Of a DNA stretch of 64,000 nucleotides, positions 51,004-63,416 are shown piece by piece (the stretch's first letter is position 1; every line of letters begins with the position of its first letter). This stretch comes from Muricea muricata. Taxonomy: Eukaryota > Cnidaria > Anthozoa > Malacalcyonacea > Plexauridae. The stretch lies in NCBI GenBank assembly GCA_963855995.1, contig OY979717.1:22543906-22607905 (forward strand), given 5' to 3'. Under the pieces are notes generated by a model that did no database searches, had not been told where the DNA came from, and worked only from the letters and a program-made list of their open reading frames with translations. A program made the translations under genes and the position numbers.

Positions 51004-51330
51004 TACAAGGAGCTGTTCACCTTAGAAGTAGGTACAACACTGAGGAAAGCTAAAGTCTATGCCAATGAAGTGCTACCTGTTGAACCAAAATCACTTGTTG
51101 AGCAGTATTTAGAAGGGAAGGAACGTCCATCAAAGGAGCAAGTGGTGGCCAGTCGAAAATCTCGGTTCAGCAAGCCAGCTTTACCTGCAATTACAGAAAG
51201 ACAATCAGCTAAGAAACCGTGTGCTTGTCAAGGAAAATGTGCCACCAAAAATGCAGTTGTAGGGGTGAAGATTTAATGTGCGACACAAAATGCAATTGTA
51301 AAGTTGAGAAGTGTAAAAATCGTGAGTGAG
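51004..51330 (+). pseudogene. Cysteine-rich CXC-domain protein fragment (frameshifted)
   Basis: From 51004 the frame reads TLEVGTTLRKAKVYANEVLP, EPKSLVEQYLEGKERPSKEQ, RKSRFSKPALPAITERQ, then KKPCACQGKCATKN. One base later the frame shifts and the cysteine array continues: CSCRGEDLMCDTKCNCKVEK, CKNRE, stop 51328..51330. The C-x-C-x3-C-x4-C-x-C-x5/6-C-x3-C-x-C-x4-C spacing resembles the C-terminal cysteine-rich domain of KIF4 chromokinesins and CXC DNA-binding domains. Carried in the TTAA-flanked transposon, so more likely transposon-encoded than a kinesin piece. Confidence 0.55.
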
Positions 51331-51573
51331 GCAGATTTATATGATGAACAACTTTATAAACTAACATTTTAGAAATTAATTTGGGGATTGTATGCACATT
51401 AAAGCTGATTAGTACATGGTTCGACATAAAAACATTTCAACGCTGTCAACAGCAAACGAGTTAATATCTCATGGTTGAAATGCTTCATATGTTAGCACGA
51501 AGTTGGCCAAATTTCAAAAATTTGGAAAGCCTACACTCAACTGTCTTATACAGTAAAAATACAAAAAAAAAGC

Positions 51574-52296
51574 TTACCGTTTCCATTTTTTGGCATATTT
51601 AAAATGAGTATAAAGGCCGTCATGCGACGCGAATCGTTCTCTGATTCTTGTGTAAACACATGCAGGAAGTGGCCTTCGGTTCCTTTTACCCAAAATCTGA
51701 AATACCCAACGCGAACAGTCTATAAAGTTTGTGCATTTTGTCCAAATCTTCGTCATCCAAGGGCCAGTTATCCTCAAGATAGCGACAAACGTCTATTTTT
51801 AATACCGCTTCTGACAGCATGTTCGGCTCAAAATCTGCATGTGTTCATTGTGTTGTCAACACTTGCCCCCTTGTGCTTCGGCTTCCTTCAACAATGCGTC
51901 GTACTCATCATATTCTAACGCTTTCTCGTAGCAACAAAACGATTCTATAGCCTTTGGTTTCAATGTGCAATGCCCACATTTACACCAGCTCAGGCTTTCA
52001 AGGCGCCAAGCATTTTTTGCCTCAAACACATGGTCGATTTCCTCGTCAGACGATTCGGCACTCTCTTCTTCCGAGTCGCTCTCGTCACCGCTATTGCTTG
52101 TTTGTAAGCCCGGTTCAGGTTCAAATTGATAGGGTAATACCTGAACTACTTGATTCTTGTGGTATTTTCCATTCGAATAATCGAAAAGCACAAAATTCTT
52201 CACTAGAAGTACGAAATCCCGAAATGCGCCTAATAAAGTATATTTGTTTAATTTGCTCTCCCCTGCACCTGACGTCACACGGGTCATGTGACCCAA
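51574..52296 (-). pseudogene. P2X7 intracellular-domain-like protein (frameshifted)
   Basis: Minus frame 51856..52296 reads NGKYHKNQVVQVLPYQFEPE, an acidic Ser/Asp/Glu-rich linker (GDESDSEEESAESSDEEIDH) and SLSWCKCGHCTLKPKAIESF with CCYEKALEYDEYD. After a stop it continues in other frames: DFEPNMLSEAVLKIDVCRYL, KMHKLYRLFA, RWVFQILGKRNRRPLPACVY and TRIRERF. W-C-x-C-x2-C ... CC-E followed by a conserved Y-R ... GK-x-R-x-P-C-V-x-x-IR block is the zinc-binding tail domain of P2X7 receptors, which also occurs as a free-standing protein spread by transposons in aquatic invertebrates and fish. No channel part is present. Confidence 0.65.
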
Positions 52297-52465
52297 AAGA
52301 TAATTTTTTAAAAAATCGATCCAAGATGGCGGACGAACTAAATATTTAGGGTGAGATATCTCGAGAACGAAACAATTTGGGTGAAAGATAATAGCTTATT
52401 CGTAATCAGGGGGTCCAATTCTACTAATATCGGAAATAAAAAAATTTATTGCCAATGTCCTTTAA

Positions 52466-53105
52466 ACATCCACAATCACGTGGGCCATCAGTGCAATGAT
52501 GTCTTTGATACTTTATAAATGTTTTCGTACAAATGGTTAAGATATTTTTTAATTGACTAATGCGTTTAGTGGATCGATTTCAGTGACATTTTTGTATTGT
52601 TGTTCGAGTACGTACGAGCGTTGACTAGTTTGAGTCGAATTTTAAAAAATCAGCCTTTTGCTCCAACATAGTTTTAGCTCGAACTTGGCCTTCATGTTTA
52701 TATTCTACTCACCTGATGTGTTAGCGTGCTCTTAAAAATTACGCAAAAAGGTCGTTTAGTCCACTGATATGATTATATGATTTTCAAATATCACGCGTAA
52801 ATCACGCAATTTCCACGCGTTCACGCAGGCTTATCTTGCGATTGCTCAGACAAATTTCCCAGCTCCTTAGTTTTACTATAACGAAGTGAAGCATTAGTTG
52901 TGCGGGCTCGTTTCAATGCTGAATAATTTTTAATTTGCACATTGGGTTTATTAATCATTAATCGGCACAGTGCTTAACAAATCCGAATGGAGTAAACTGA
53001 CAAAAATGATATTACTGCACGAGTTTCCCCAATCAGAATTTAGAAAACGTAGTGGAATGCCACAGTTTTTCAATAATGTTTTTTACATATATTCTATTGT
53101 TGTAC
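52466..53105. other. Non-coding sequence downstream of the gene 2 cytoplasmic exon
   Basis: No following exon of gene 2 could be recognised here on the minus strand. Confidence 0.35.
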
Positions 53106-53228
53106 CTGTACTCAACACATCGAGAATCTCTTCGTATATGTTTTCTCCCGTTGTATCATCAATCGGTACTGAAGCCAGTGGTGAAGAATCTTCTGGCATT
53201 CGTCTGTATTCAGCATATGGCGAGATCA
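53106..53228 (-). CDS. Gene 2: cytoplasmic exon with tyrosine motifs
   Basis: A 123-base symmetric exon (acceptor ATCTTTGCAG, donor TACAG|GTACAA), phase 1-1, in phase with the TM exon at 63417..63542. It encodes ISPYAEYRRMPEDSSPLASV and, after PIDDTTG, ENIYEEILDVLSTG. YAEY and NIYEEIL resemble phosphotyrosine docking sites (Y-x-x-I/L), so a signalling juxtamembrane or tail segment is likely. The next exon, which would tell whether a kinase follows, was not found. Confidence 0.6.
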
Positions 53229-53436
53229 CTGCAAAGATATGATTAATATTACAGAATAATTAGTATATAAATGATAATATCTTGTGTTTTGGCAAAAAGA
53301 CTCAGTTTCCTGTAGCCGGGCATTGAGCATCAAGTACAAAGTTTGCACTAGTTATTTAATACATGAAACCCATTCGTACTTCAATGATCGACTATTTCTT
53401 TGATATGATTATGTATTCCATGACTATGTGATATTT

Positions 53437-53582
53437 ATCATTTTATAGACCCGGAGCGAGGGGGATTCGATGAAATATTTCCTGAAGTGATGATATTTCC
53501 CGAGGGCTTTAGCCCGAGTGAAATATCATCACTGAAGGAAATATTTCACTGAATCCCCCTCGCTCCGGGTCTATAAATGATA
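53437..53582. mobile_element. Hairpin MITE
   Basis: A near-perfect foldback: ATCATTTATAGACCCGGAGC-type ends, then GAGGGGGATTC and GAAATATTTCC, with a loop GAGGGCTTTAGCCC. Lies in the gene 2 intron just upstream of its cytoplasmic exon. Confidence 0.8.
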
Positions 53583-55538
53583 TATTATACCGAAAATCGA
53601 AATCTTCCTCAAGAATAAACTTTTAAGTTCTTCAAGTTGAGCATACCTTCGTGAATATGATGCTCTAAAATACAAAATTGCTAGATCTTTGTTTATTTTT
53701 ATAACGAGAAGTACAGAAAATTTCTTTTAATTTTTTAAATATTTGAGTTTTCAACGCCCTTGCCCTCCAAAATACTTTATAAATCTTTGTGAAGTTCATC
53801 TAACTTTTCGCACATTCCGCCATTTTTGTTTACGAAAACTTGCCAATCTGTGCTTGCGTCTACAAGCGTTGCCATGACAGCGTGAGATATATAGCATATC
53901 TCATTTTTAAAGTGAGATACCGGGCGAAACCACCTTATCACGTGGTAGAAATACGGTATTTTGATTGGACAATTTGAATTTGAGGTATAATATGACTATG
54001 TATTCCATGACTATGTAGTGCATCTGCTTTTGAAACAGCGTGGTAATGATAAGTCTCACTGCATGAAAAACGCAATATTCTAACGCGAATACTTATGAAT
54101 ACTGTTTAGAATATTATTAGTATTGACACATATTCCGACGTATTACCAGCGAATATTGTGAAAATATTGGTGGTATTCAGACGTGAATATGTTGGAATAT
54201 GACACACCTAGTATTCGTACATATAATACGTGAGAATATTCTGTGAATATTTTTCTAGACCGAATATTCACACTTGCGCTTCTTAATAGACAGTATTACC
54301 GTTTGATTTACCTAAACATTTTACAAACCTAAACATTTACTTTATGGAACAAGTATTGTTTTGTATTCCATCATAATTTTAGCATGTCGTTTTGTATTTG
54401 TTAAGTATGGTTACGCATGCAATGAGCGCGGTTCGCGATTCGAGTAGAAAAAATATCTATCAATGTAGAGAACAGTAGCGAATAAACTGCATGCTGATTA
54501 CATGTAGCAAAACTTTCTGGAAGTCTGTTATAAATTCTATAACTGCATTTAGTTGTTTTCAATGCTATATTCACTACGCAGTGTCTGTTAGATTTTTACC
54601 GTTACATTCAATTTCCTTTCAAATTTCCTTGGTTCAAATTTTTAATGGCTTATTGCAAAACTCCAAAGTTTGTGGACACTTACATTCGGAATATAAAATC
54701 GCCCAAAGCAGACGAAAATAAAACCTATTATCAGCTTGCAGATATGGTGACAGCAGTATATTAAAAGCTTAAAAGATTACAAAAGGATCAATGAAAAGGT
54801 ATAATTTTGACTCTGAACTCCATATGAACTGTATACCAGCTTTCCATTGCCATTTTTTGAAGTACAGCCTATTTAGCAATTCCCAGGTCGTCTGTTCATA
54901 TGGTCATTTCCAAATCATAGTTTTACTGAAATACAGAAATAAATATTGGAGATTAAAATGGGTGTTAATATGCCTGCATGTACTAGGCAATTTCTAAATA
55001 TTGTACTCACTGGATCTACAATAATGTATATTGTCATTAATTTTAATGCTACAAGGAACTCATTTTTTCTTACCTTGAAATTGATCTTTATCAAGAACCA
55101 GATACAACCTACATGACTTTTCCTCAGCTAGAATTTCATTTCATTTTCATACAGTCTGCATGTGGTTTTGCTATGTGCATGTTCAAAATCCAATTCTAGA
55201 TTTTGAATTTTATTGAGTAGGAGTACCTTTTTGACCAAAACTTAGAAGTTAGAGCTAAAACTTGATAAATTTGAATTTATGGGTAATTCTCAGCTTCCTG
55301 GCCCAATTAACACTGTTTAGTTATCAGTTGGGCATTTTCAAATATTTTAGTATATATGTATATATCAACACTTAAAATATTGATATAAAAAAATGCTGAT
55401 TCTTAATTACCTTGAAATTGACCTTGTACTAACACCACACAAACAAAGTGCATCGTGACGTCATCTCGACTGAAAATCCAATGATTTGATTTAGGCATTT
55501 GGTTGTCTTCAGGCAATAAACCATATATACCTTGGACT

Positions 55539-58500
55539 CACTGTTAATTTCAGGGAGTAATTTTAACACCACGTGGGGAGTCAAAATAACTCCTTATAGG
55601 AGAGTAAAACTAGTGGAGTTAAATCTACTCTAAAAATGGAGTTAAAACTACTCTAGAATCCAAACTTTGCTCCACCAAGAGTAAATTTAACTCCACTAAA
55701 GGAGTAAAAATAACTACAACTGATGGAGTAGAAATACCAGAGTAATTTTTACTCCAAAAAAATTACTCCCGGAGTTATTTTGACTCCACTATACATTGTA
55801 GTGAAAGGAGTACATTTACAGAATACTCTGTGTAGAGATCTACAGACATGTATTCATTTATGATTATGATAAATGCACCATATCTATGTCACAAAGACGA
55901 CTCAAAATATCGGGCATAGATTTGTTTTCGCAAGATTGCGTTATTTGTGCAGCCAAAATGTGATTGAATCTCTTCTAAGTTCGTGATGAAATGAATATAT
56001 GTCGTCCGTTTGTCCAATAGCAGTATGATATGAATATTGTTGATTAAAAAATATAAACTATTTTGATTACGCTGACAAGTAGCTTTGTGTCCAGTTACTT
56101 ACACAGAGTGAGACCAGTGGCAGTGCTACGCGCGCAAAGCTCGGCGGGGTAGCGTCACTTCGAAGCGACGCCATATTTATATTTTCCACAATTAAAAGGT
56201 TTTATACAGCAAAGAAAGATACCATTTTAACCAAGATGAACGATGAAATAACTCCGTATACATCACGAAGGACGGCGTAAAACTCCGGTAAGCAAATTCT
56301 TGTGGTTTTTGTATAGATAAAACAATTTAAATGTTTGATATTTACTGCCTTCCATGAGTCCATCGAAACACGTGTTCCATATTATAAATTTGAATTTCGC
56401 GCGATAGTATTTGGATTTAAAAGGAATTTATACGTTTAAATAAATAAATGCCTTTTACTTTCCTTGATGCATGGAATTCGGCTCAATATTATTAGGATCA
56501 GTACTGTTATAACCTTATCTTGTATTCCTAACTGTTAGAACCTTATATTGTAATGTGGCCATGACACAATGACTGAGTGCCAATCTAATGGGGAAGCCGG
56601 CGATAATATGTGCATTATTTCGTGAGTGTGTTGTTGCGTGTCATGGAAGTATAGCCAAAATTTGTTAGCTACCCAGCTTAAGGTAAAATTGTAGCAGGGA
56701 AATTTGTGTGTTGCTAATTTGCTATGATGACTCAGCTTTAATGTGCTCAACCATTTCCTTCTCAGCAAAACACTAGAATACTATCTTTATATATCTTGTT
56801 ATACAGCGTATTTTGTATTTTTGATTGCCAAGGCTCTCCTCTTGATGAGCAAAATTCTCTGCTATAAAAGATACAGCAAAATATAATAACAATCAAAACT
56901 ATTTATACTGTTAATTATCCTATTAGCATTGCTGCTGATGTTACTGATATTATTAAATAGGAGAACAATGTTCATGAGTATTATAAGTAAGACTTGCATA
57001 ACAAGAAAAGAGATAAAAGTAATATATTTACCCAAGGAGCTGCAACCTCCAAGGAGTGATATTAAATCACCAAGTTTAAAAGTAACAAAATACTAATTGC
57101 CCTATTGTCAACATCTTATTACTGAATAGTCCTTAATGCGATCCATGTTTTACACCACACAACATTCCAATAAAGATTTGCTGGCCCTCTGGTAAAATTT
57201 GCTGCCCTTTAGGGAGGAAAGGAATAACATTGACTCATGGTAATAATGGAAGACAGTGGAACATGCAATTCACCATTAATTAGTCTCACTGCACTTTTAG
57301 AAGTACCAGTAGTGCATCTTGTGTGTGACAATATAAACCTTTATGCCATACTGTATTTTTTTCACTCTCGGTCTCACATACTGGATTTGTTACCGGACCA
57401 ATTTGTCTGACAGCAGACTATTCTACTAATCAATAAAAGTGCTACTTTTTAAACTTTTAACCAAGCAGTCTGTTAATGTAAACTTTGCTATTTTATTCTA
57501 TTTAATATGAAATGATTGTACTAGGAAAAGTGCTGACACACTAGAACATTTTGCATAGAAAAATTTATGATTGCCTCATGTATTATTGCATTAAAAGGTC
57601 ATTCCAGAAAAGATCTATACCCCTCAGAGGAAATTTCTGCCATTCAAGGAGGGGGAATGTCTTAAGATTCCCAAAGGGGAAGGGAGGCATGTATAAGTTT
57701 GCCAAGGGATTACACTTTGTAAAAAGCCATTGTATTTATCAAGCAAAATGTTTGTAAATTTAAACCAAGAATAAATTGAATCATAGATGACGATGATGCC
57801 CTGGAAGGGGGAAGGTTGAATACCTGTGTGATATCTGAAGAGGCTGGGGGTATTTTTAATTTCCTTTGTGCAGGATCTTTTCTGGAATGATCCAATGCCC
57901 AAGATATATCCTGTCATGTATGGTAGATAGCTATTCGATTATCTTGACTTATACGACTTTACTTATCTTATTGCAGCCTCACAAAATTTTGATTACATAC
58001 AACTGCCTGGAAACACCATTGGTTGAAAGGAGTCAAAGCTAATGATGCAAGGCTTGGACAATTGGATGCAATATATTTTGATTTATGAAAGATACTCAGC
58101 CTTGGAAAATATGGAGCTCATGTAAGCAGTTTCACAGTATTCGAACATCTACTTGGAATGTATGAGACAATACAACATTTCAAAATCTTCAATAGTTAGC
58201 AATAACCTAATAATATTGTTATAATTACCTATTCATAGTTAACTGATAAACCTAAAGCCATTGAACAGTATGATATACATGCATGTGAGACAACCAGTTT
58301 TATCAAAGAAACTAATATGTTGATCAAATTGTCTATAAATTAATAGGTTTAAAACAGCCCAAAACATTTCATGTGTTGGATGATTATGTTTAGAACTGTA
58401 TTTTATAGTTCTGTAGAATAGCATAAAGTGACTTAATTAAGTGTATATAAAAACTCAATTCTTTCTTTTTTGAATAAATGTTTTAACTTCACAATATTTC

Positions 58501-58806
58501 ATCTGATTTTATAAGTATTGAAATTATTGCAATTTTTACTCCACATACTAGTTTAAGAGTAATTTCTGGAGTCAATATTACTCCACTTATGAGTGTAAAA
58601 TTCACTCTCCCAAGGGGAGTACATGTTTAATAGGAGTAATAATGACTCCTATCAGTAGTAAAATTCACTCTACTTTTGGAGTAAAAATTACTCTGAAAAG
58701 AGAGTTAAAATACCGGAGTAAAAAGTACTCTCAAATTGGAGTGAACTGGGGCCTTTTTTTTTTACTCCACTTTTGGAGTCAAATCTACTCCTTGAAAATA
58801 ACAGTG
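55539..58806. mobile_element. 3.3-kb element with GGAGTAAA/TTTACTCC subterminal clusters
   Basis: Ends match in inverted orientation: CACTGTTAATTTCAGGGAGT at the left and, reversed, CACTGTTATTTTCAAGGAGT at the right. Adjacent to each end is about 260 bp built from alternating GGAGTNAAA and TTTNACTCC words (55550-55810 and 58540-58795). The 2.7-kb interior has no convincing coding frame. Non-autonomous DNA transposon by inference. Confidence 0.7.
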
Positions 58807-59251
58807 CTGTTAAATTATTTAACAAGTAAAAACAGGAACACTAAGGCGCGAAGACAACGCTTTTACGGTTGCCTTTACCCTAGATTTTAAATTTTATTTA
58901 TTGAGTACATTTTTCACAAAATTTACAGCTTGATGATTTTGATTCTTGAATAATAATACTCTATCTCAACTTGCTGCATTGCATTAAAGTTGTCATATTG
59001 TTCAAATGTTTTCGTATTATAATTTTATATGATTCTACTCACAGTCTCACATGATGTAAATACATAATCTAATATATAAGATCTATGGTGTACTGATCTA
59101 TGGTATACATATCATGATAAAAATAAAATAAATTGCTTGAATGCTTATATTATATGCAGTATATGAACAAGATTTGATATAATGAACTTGCAAATACACA
59201 GAGGGTATATACATTGGCAGCCAGTTCTGGTACCAACCTGCATGCTTGATC

Positions 59252-60010
59252 TCAACTTTTATGTTTTAAAATTTGTGTATAAATTTTATTAATACGTATT
59301 CTATTTTCTTAAATATTTATTAAAATATGGTATAGTAATATAAACTTTATATCTTACTAATAAACATGGAGATATACAAAGAATACAGTAGCTTGGGCTC
59401 ATGGCCGAAAGACAGAAATCTTAGCCATGAACTGCCCAAAGACACAAATCTTAACAGTTTAGAAGCCCAAGCTACCGTACAATAGAGTACCAAGCTATTC
59501 TTAATTTTTATATTTTAAAAATTTGTGTATAATTTGTAAATTAATATTTATTATATATTTCTTGAGTATTTATTACAGTACAGTATAGTATGAACTATAT
59601 AAAATGGAGATATACAAAAAATACAGCAGCTTAATTGGGCTCATCGCCACAAGTCAGAAATCTTAGCCATGAATTGCCCAAAGACAGAAATCTTAACAGT
59701 TTAGAAGCCCAAGCTGCTACACAATAGAATACCAAGCTATGCTTAATTTTTATATTTTAAAACTTGTGTATGATTTTTTTATGGATATTTATTCTATTTT
59801 CTTGAATATTTACAACAGTATGGTATAGAATATGAACTTTATATCTTACTAATAAACATGGAGATGTACAAAGAATACAGTAGCTTGGGCTCATGGCCAA
59901 AAGACAGAAATCTTAGCCATGAACTGCCCAAAGACCGAAATCTTAACAGTTTAGAAGCCCAAGCTACTATAAAATAGAATACCAAGCTATTCTTAATTTT
60001 TATATTTTAA
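59252..60010 (+). repeat. Three-copy ~245-bp tandem repeat with internal hairpin
   Basis: Copies at about 59252-59494, 59495-59743 and 59744-59993 plus a partial fourth start. Each contains GTAGCTTGGGCT and, about 85 bases on, its complement AGCCCAAGCTAC (copy 2 slightly altered), enclosing a doubled word AAAGACAGAAATCTTA. No coding capacity. Confidence 0.9.
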
Positions 60011-60860
60011 AACTTGTACATACGCTATGAATAGATTGCTGAATGTACTGTTACCTATAGCCAATGTGACTCATAGTTTGGTCAGTATTTTTAAATGCAC
60101 ATATGGTATGGATAATAAACTAGCTTATAGTTTTTAGTTTTGCATATCCTTTTAGGTGAACAACTACTTTCAGGCATACAAGTTGAAAAATATTAGGAAA
60201 AACTTCGTTTTTACCTTGGTTATTAATAGTTATGTTCGCTGGATTTACTTGCAGAACATGTGCTCTGTGTGTACTTTAAATACCATAACCAAATAATCTG
60301 AGATTAGTCAGAATTCAACACTTTCAGACCACTATTACAATACTAAGGCTTTCCACCTGCAAATCAACAAACAAATCTAAGAACACTTAAATATTAGCAC
60401 GTCCATGAGCTACAAGTATATAGTGTCAAAATAAAAATAAATACGTCCCACCAAACCAGTGGCATTCTTATTAAATATGCCTGGCATGTCCACGCTTTAC
60501 TATATTCAAGTAAATGTATGCAAATTACTTTCCACATCGTGTAATATTTTCTAGACAACTTTTCTAGTCTTTGCCGGCTTGTTCTTCCCTTATTGCTGCC
60601 ACAGTAGCTTCAATTTCTTTGACATTTTCCACTCTTTGTTTGGCCTTTCTTTCTTTCTTTCTCACCAGCTTTTTCGCTTTTTCCGAGCAGTCCGTATGTT
60701 TGTAACAGAGCACAAACAACTGACTCTATGTAAAGCTTGTCAAACACGCGGTCGCGAAATGCGCGCAATATAGCGGCAGCGAAATACGAAACCGTTTTTA
60801 AACCTTGCTTGTTTTTTGGTTATAATTTCCGGGCACATTATAAGCATCAACAGTCGTTTT

Positions 60861-61243
60861 TATACTGGAGACGCATCATGCGTCTGGACGAACTTTGGCA
60901 AGGTTTTATTATTCGTCTGATTATGCGTCTGTAGTATAAAGATGGGCGCAAGACGCATTATGCGTCTGGACGAACTATGTTCGGTTCTTCGTCTGAACAG
61001 ACACACTATCGACGATAGTTCGTCTAGACGTAGCTATTATGCGTCTTTGTGTATAAAGACGGCACACAGACGAATAATCCGGCTATTCAAACACAGACAA
61101 TAATCCGGCTATTTTAAACCGTGATGCAAAAAGCCAGAAAAAAATTATTGTGGTGGTTTGCCTGATAGTTCGTCGGATTATGCGTCCCGTCTTTATACCA
61201 GACGAACAATATAGAAGGACGCATAATGGGGGTCTCTAGTATA
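60861..61243. mobile_element. 383-bp element rich in GACGCATNATGCGTC palindromes
   Basis: Ends TATACTGGAGACGC and its inverted partner GGGGGTCTCTAGTATA. Internally there are repeated GACGCATTATGCGTC, GACGAAC and ATTCGTCTG words in both orientations. TA-type ends hint at a Tc1/mariner-like non-autonomous element; not proven. Confidence 0.65.
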
Positions 61244-62004
61244 AATTTGCCAATTCTGTGATAAAGTTTCCTAAACATGATTCGTTTGTAAGCTATAAAA
61301 ATAAATTCCGTAAAGATAATGATATCAGGTCCATTTTCTCAATGCTTTACAAACATTAATAACAAGATTTAATATTGAAAACATGGATGTTAAAAACAGT
61401 ATACTGATTTATATAGTACCTATATAAGAACGCACGAACGTTAGCTTTTATATTTTCAGCGATCGAAGTTTGTTCACACAAAACAGCGGCAGTCCGGCAG
61501 CTTTCGACATATCTCCTTTTCAAAATGGATAATCAAATATTGAATATTCGTGAATTACGACGAAATGAACAAAACAAATAACGAAACATATATAAGCAAC
61601 AAGCCGTACAATTTATTATTTATGCATGAGTTGCATTTTCACGCAATCCTCGTCTCTTTCGATATTCCTTACAATTCCTTGCTAACACATTCGCATTCCG
61701 TATTTTTGTTTTCTCGGTCTTGACACATGATCACATATCACATGAATTTAAAAATATCACAAATAATGGAAAAACCGAGACGACTAATTCGATCTCCACA
61801 GTCACATATTCTAAGTCAGATTATGGTATAGAATACGTGCCATATTCAAATGATATTCGCATTCGGAATACCATCGAATACTTACGATATTCAAACTAGT
61901 ATTGCGCATCAGAATATCCCTTCGATATGCGTCTTATTCATACCCATATTCACATGTGAATACGTTAGAATATGTCTTTTTTCATGCAGTGATATTAACG
62001 TACA

Positions 62005-62910
62005 AGTATAGGATACAAACCGAAGAAGGAGGTTGTAAGCTAGATAATAGGGAGCTTTAGATTTGACTACGGCTACGGCTACGACTACGAGATTCGTCAT
62101 TTTTGCGCCAAGCGCACGCCATATGCTGACGCCATCTCGTACTGACGAGAAAAAGTCGTAGCTGTAGCGTAGCCGTCGCTCATCTGAGTACGACATTTTG
62201 CAGAAATCTCGTAGTCCTCGCTACGACTTTTTAAATACTTTTGAAAGTTGGTTTACGTTTGCTTTTCTTCGAAAATTATCTGTAGAAATACTTGTCATAT
62301 CCTTAGCGTTTATGTGGAGTCTATTTTCAAGCAATAGCGTAAATTATAACGGGAAATTTTGAGCTGCAGTTTGTTGCTTGATTAGCTATCAAGGATACAT
62401 GATATATCAACAAACATGAGCGAACTACACACTGAGTTATACTATATGGAACTACACTGCGAAATTCTAGCTAGCAATTTTTGTACTTATGTGTCATATT
62501 TAGATTTGTGATTTTTTATGTTCTTAACAATATATTCTTGAATATATGACTAATATAATTGTAGTTGCAACCTCGTTATAAATATTATCTGCTTTGTTTT
62601 TTTTATTCAGCACTAACTTTTTTGTTTTTTTTTATTCTGCACTTACTTGCACTTAGTTCGTGCACTGTTCTTTGCATAAAGAGCTAACCTAGTAGAGAGA
62701 GTTATGGACTAAATAAAAATTAATTTACGGAAAGTTCCTTTCTCGTTGCCTGTTTTTCTTCTGAATAAAGTTCGAACAGAAACGAGAACGACTACGACTT
62801 CTGCGCACGCCATCAAACCTCGTAGTCGTAGCCGTAGCCGTAGTCAAATCTAAAGCTCCTTAATATAATCTAGCTTACAACCGACTTCTGAGGTTTGTAT
62901 CGGACTTACA
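62005..62910. mobile_element. 0.9-kb element with long inverted ends and (GGCTAC)n motif
   Basis: Left GGATACAAACCGAAGAAGG, GTTGTAAGCTAGATAAT and GAGCTTTAGATTTGACTACG are mirrored at the right end (CGTAGTCAAATCTAAAGCTC, ATCTAGCTTACAAC). Inside each end is a short GGCTAC/GTAGCC hexamer run. A diverged single end of the same family sits at 15282..15322. No coding region. Confidence 0.7.
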
Positions 62911-63416
62911 ACACAATCAAGGAGGTTAACTAATGAGCCGTGAATAATGGCAATTATGCTAAGAAGCTGTCGATATACAGTCCCTGGGATTGTATATACA
63001 GTCCCCGGGATTGCATATACAAACCCTCCTAATCATTATTCTTTTATCAACCCCGATTTCCCCTGGGAGAATTCAAAAGCCACGCCCAGCTTTTCAAACA
63101 GTTGAAGGTTTCTTAGTCAAATACATCCCGAGAAAGAACAAACGATACCGACTTGATTGTGTTGTAAAGTTTTATAAAGCCTAAAAACTGTTAGTAACTC
63201 TATCTAGTACTGCATCTAGTGCTGCATTCTTCCATGTAGCATTTTTTTTATATTTCATATTTTTACTGCATAGACTGTACCTACAGGTAAAATGGAATTT
63301 CATTTCATCCTATCCATCCGAAATGGAGCTGTTGATATACGAGTTAGGTGGGATGCATTAATGTCGTGAAAAGAAAACAGTGTGAAACCGTACGAGTTAA
63401 ATTCGATTTAACTTAC
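62911..63416. other. Gene 2 intron next to the TM exon, nothing recognised
   Basis: Contains a direct duplication of ATATACAGTCCC-type words at 62975-63010 but no supported coding or mobile feature. Confidence 0.4.

Larger units (their letters stand above)
49788..52461. mobile_element. Kolobok/piggyBac-like transposon (TTAA target sites)
   Basis: Ends AGGACATTGGCAATA...TATTGCCAATGTCCT with further A/T-rich inverted similarity (ATTTTTTTATT), flanked by TTAA on both sides (49784..49787 and 52462..52465). TTAA duplication is diagnostic of piggyBac and Kolobok. Two degenerate genes lie inside: a cysteine-rich frame on the plus strand at 51004..51330 and a P2X7-tail-like frame on the minus strand at 51574..52296. 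Such genes accompany Kolobok-like elements in my recollection, but no DDE core is visible. Confidence 0.7.
54057..61991. mobile_element. 7.9-kb element with GAATAT-rich subterminal regions
   Basis: Left end CACTGCATGAAAAACG followed by ATATTCTAACGCGAATAC; right end carries the inverted equivalent (GTTAGAATATGTCTTTTTTC, ATGCAGTG). Both ends then hold about 200 bp dominated by GAATA/TATTC words in both orientations (54080-54270 and 61790-61970). No clear target duplication and no transposase. It contains other insertions: 55539..58806, the tandem repeat 59252..60010 and 60861..61243. Entirely inside the gene 2 intron. Confidence 0.6.
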
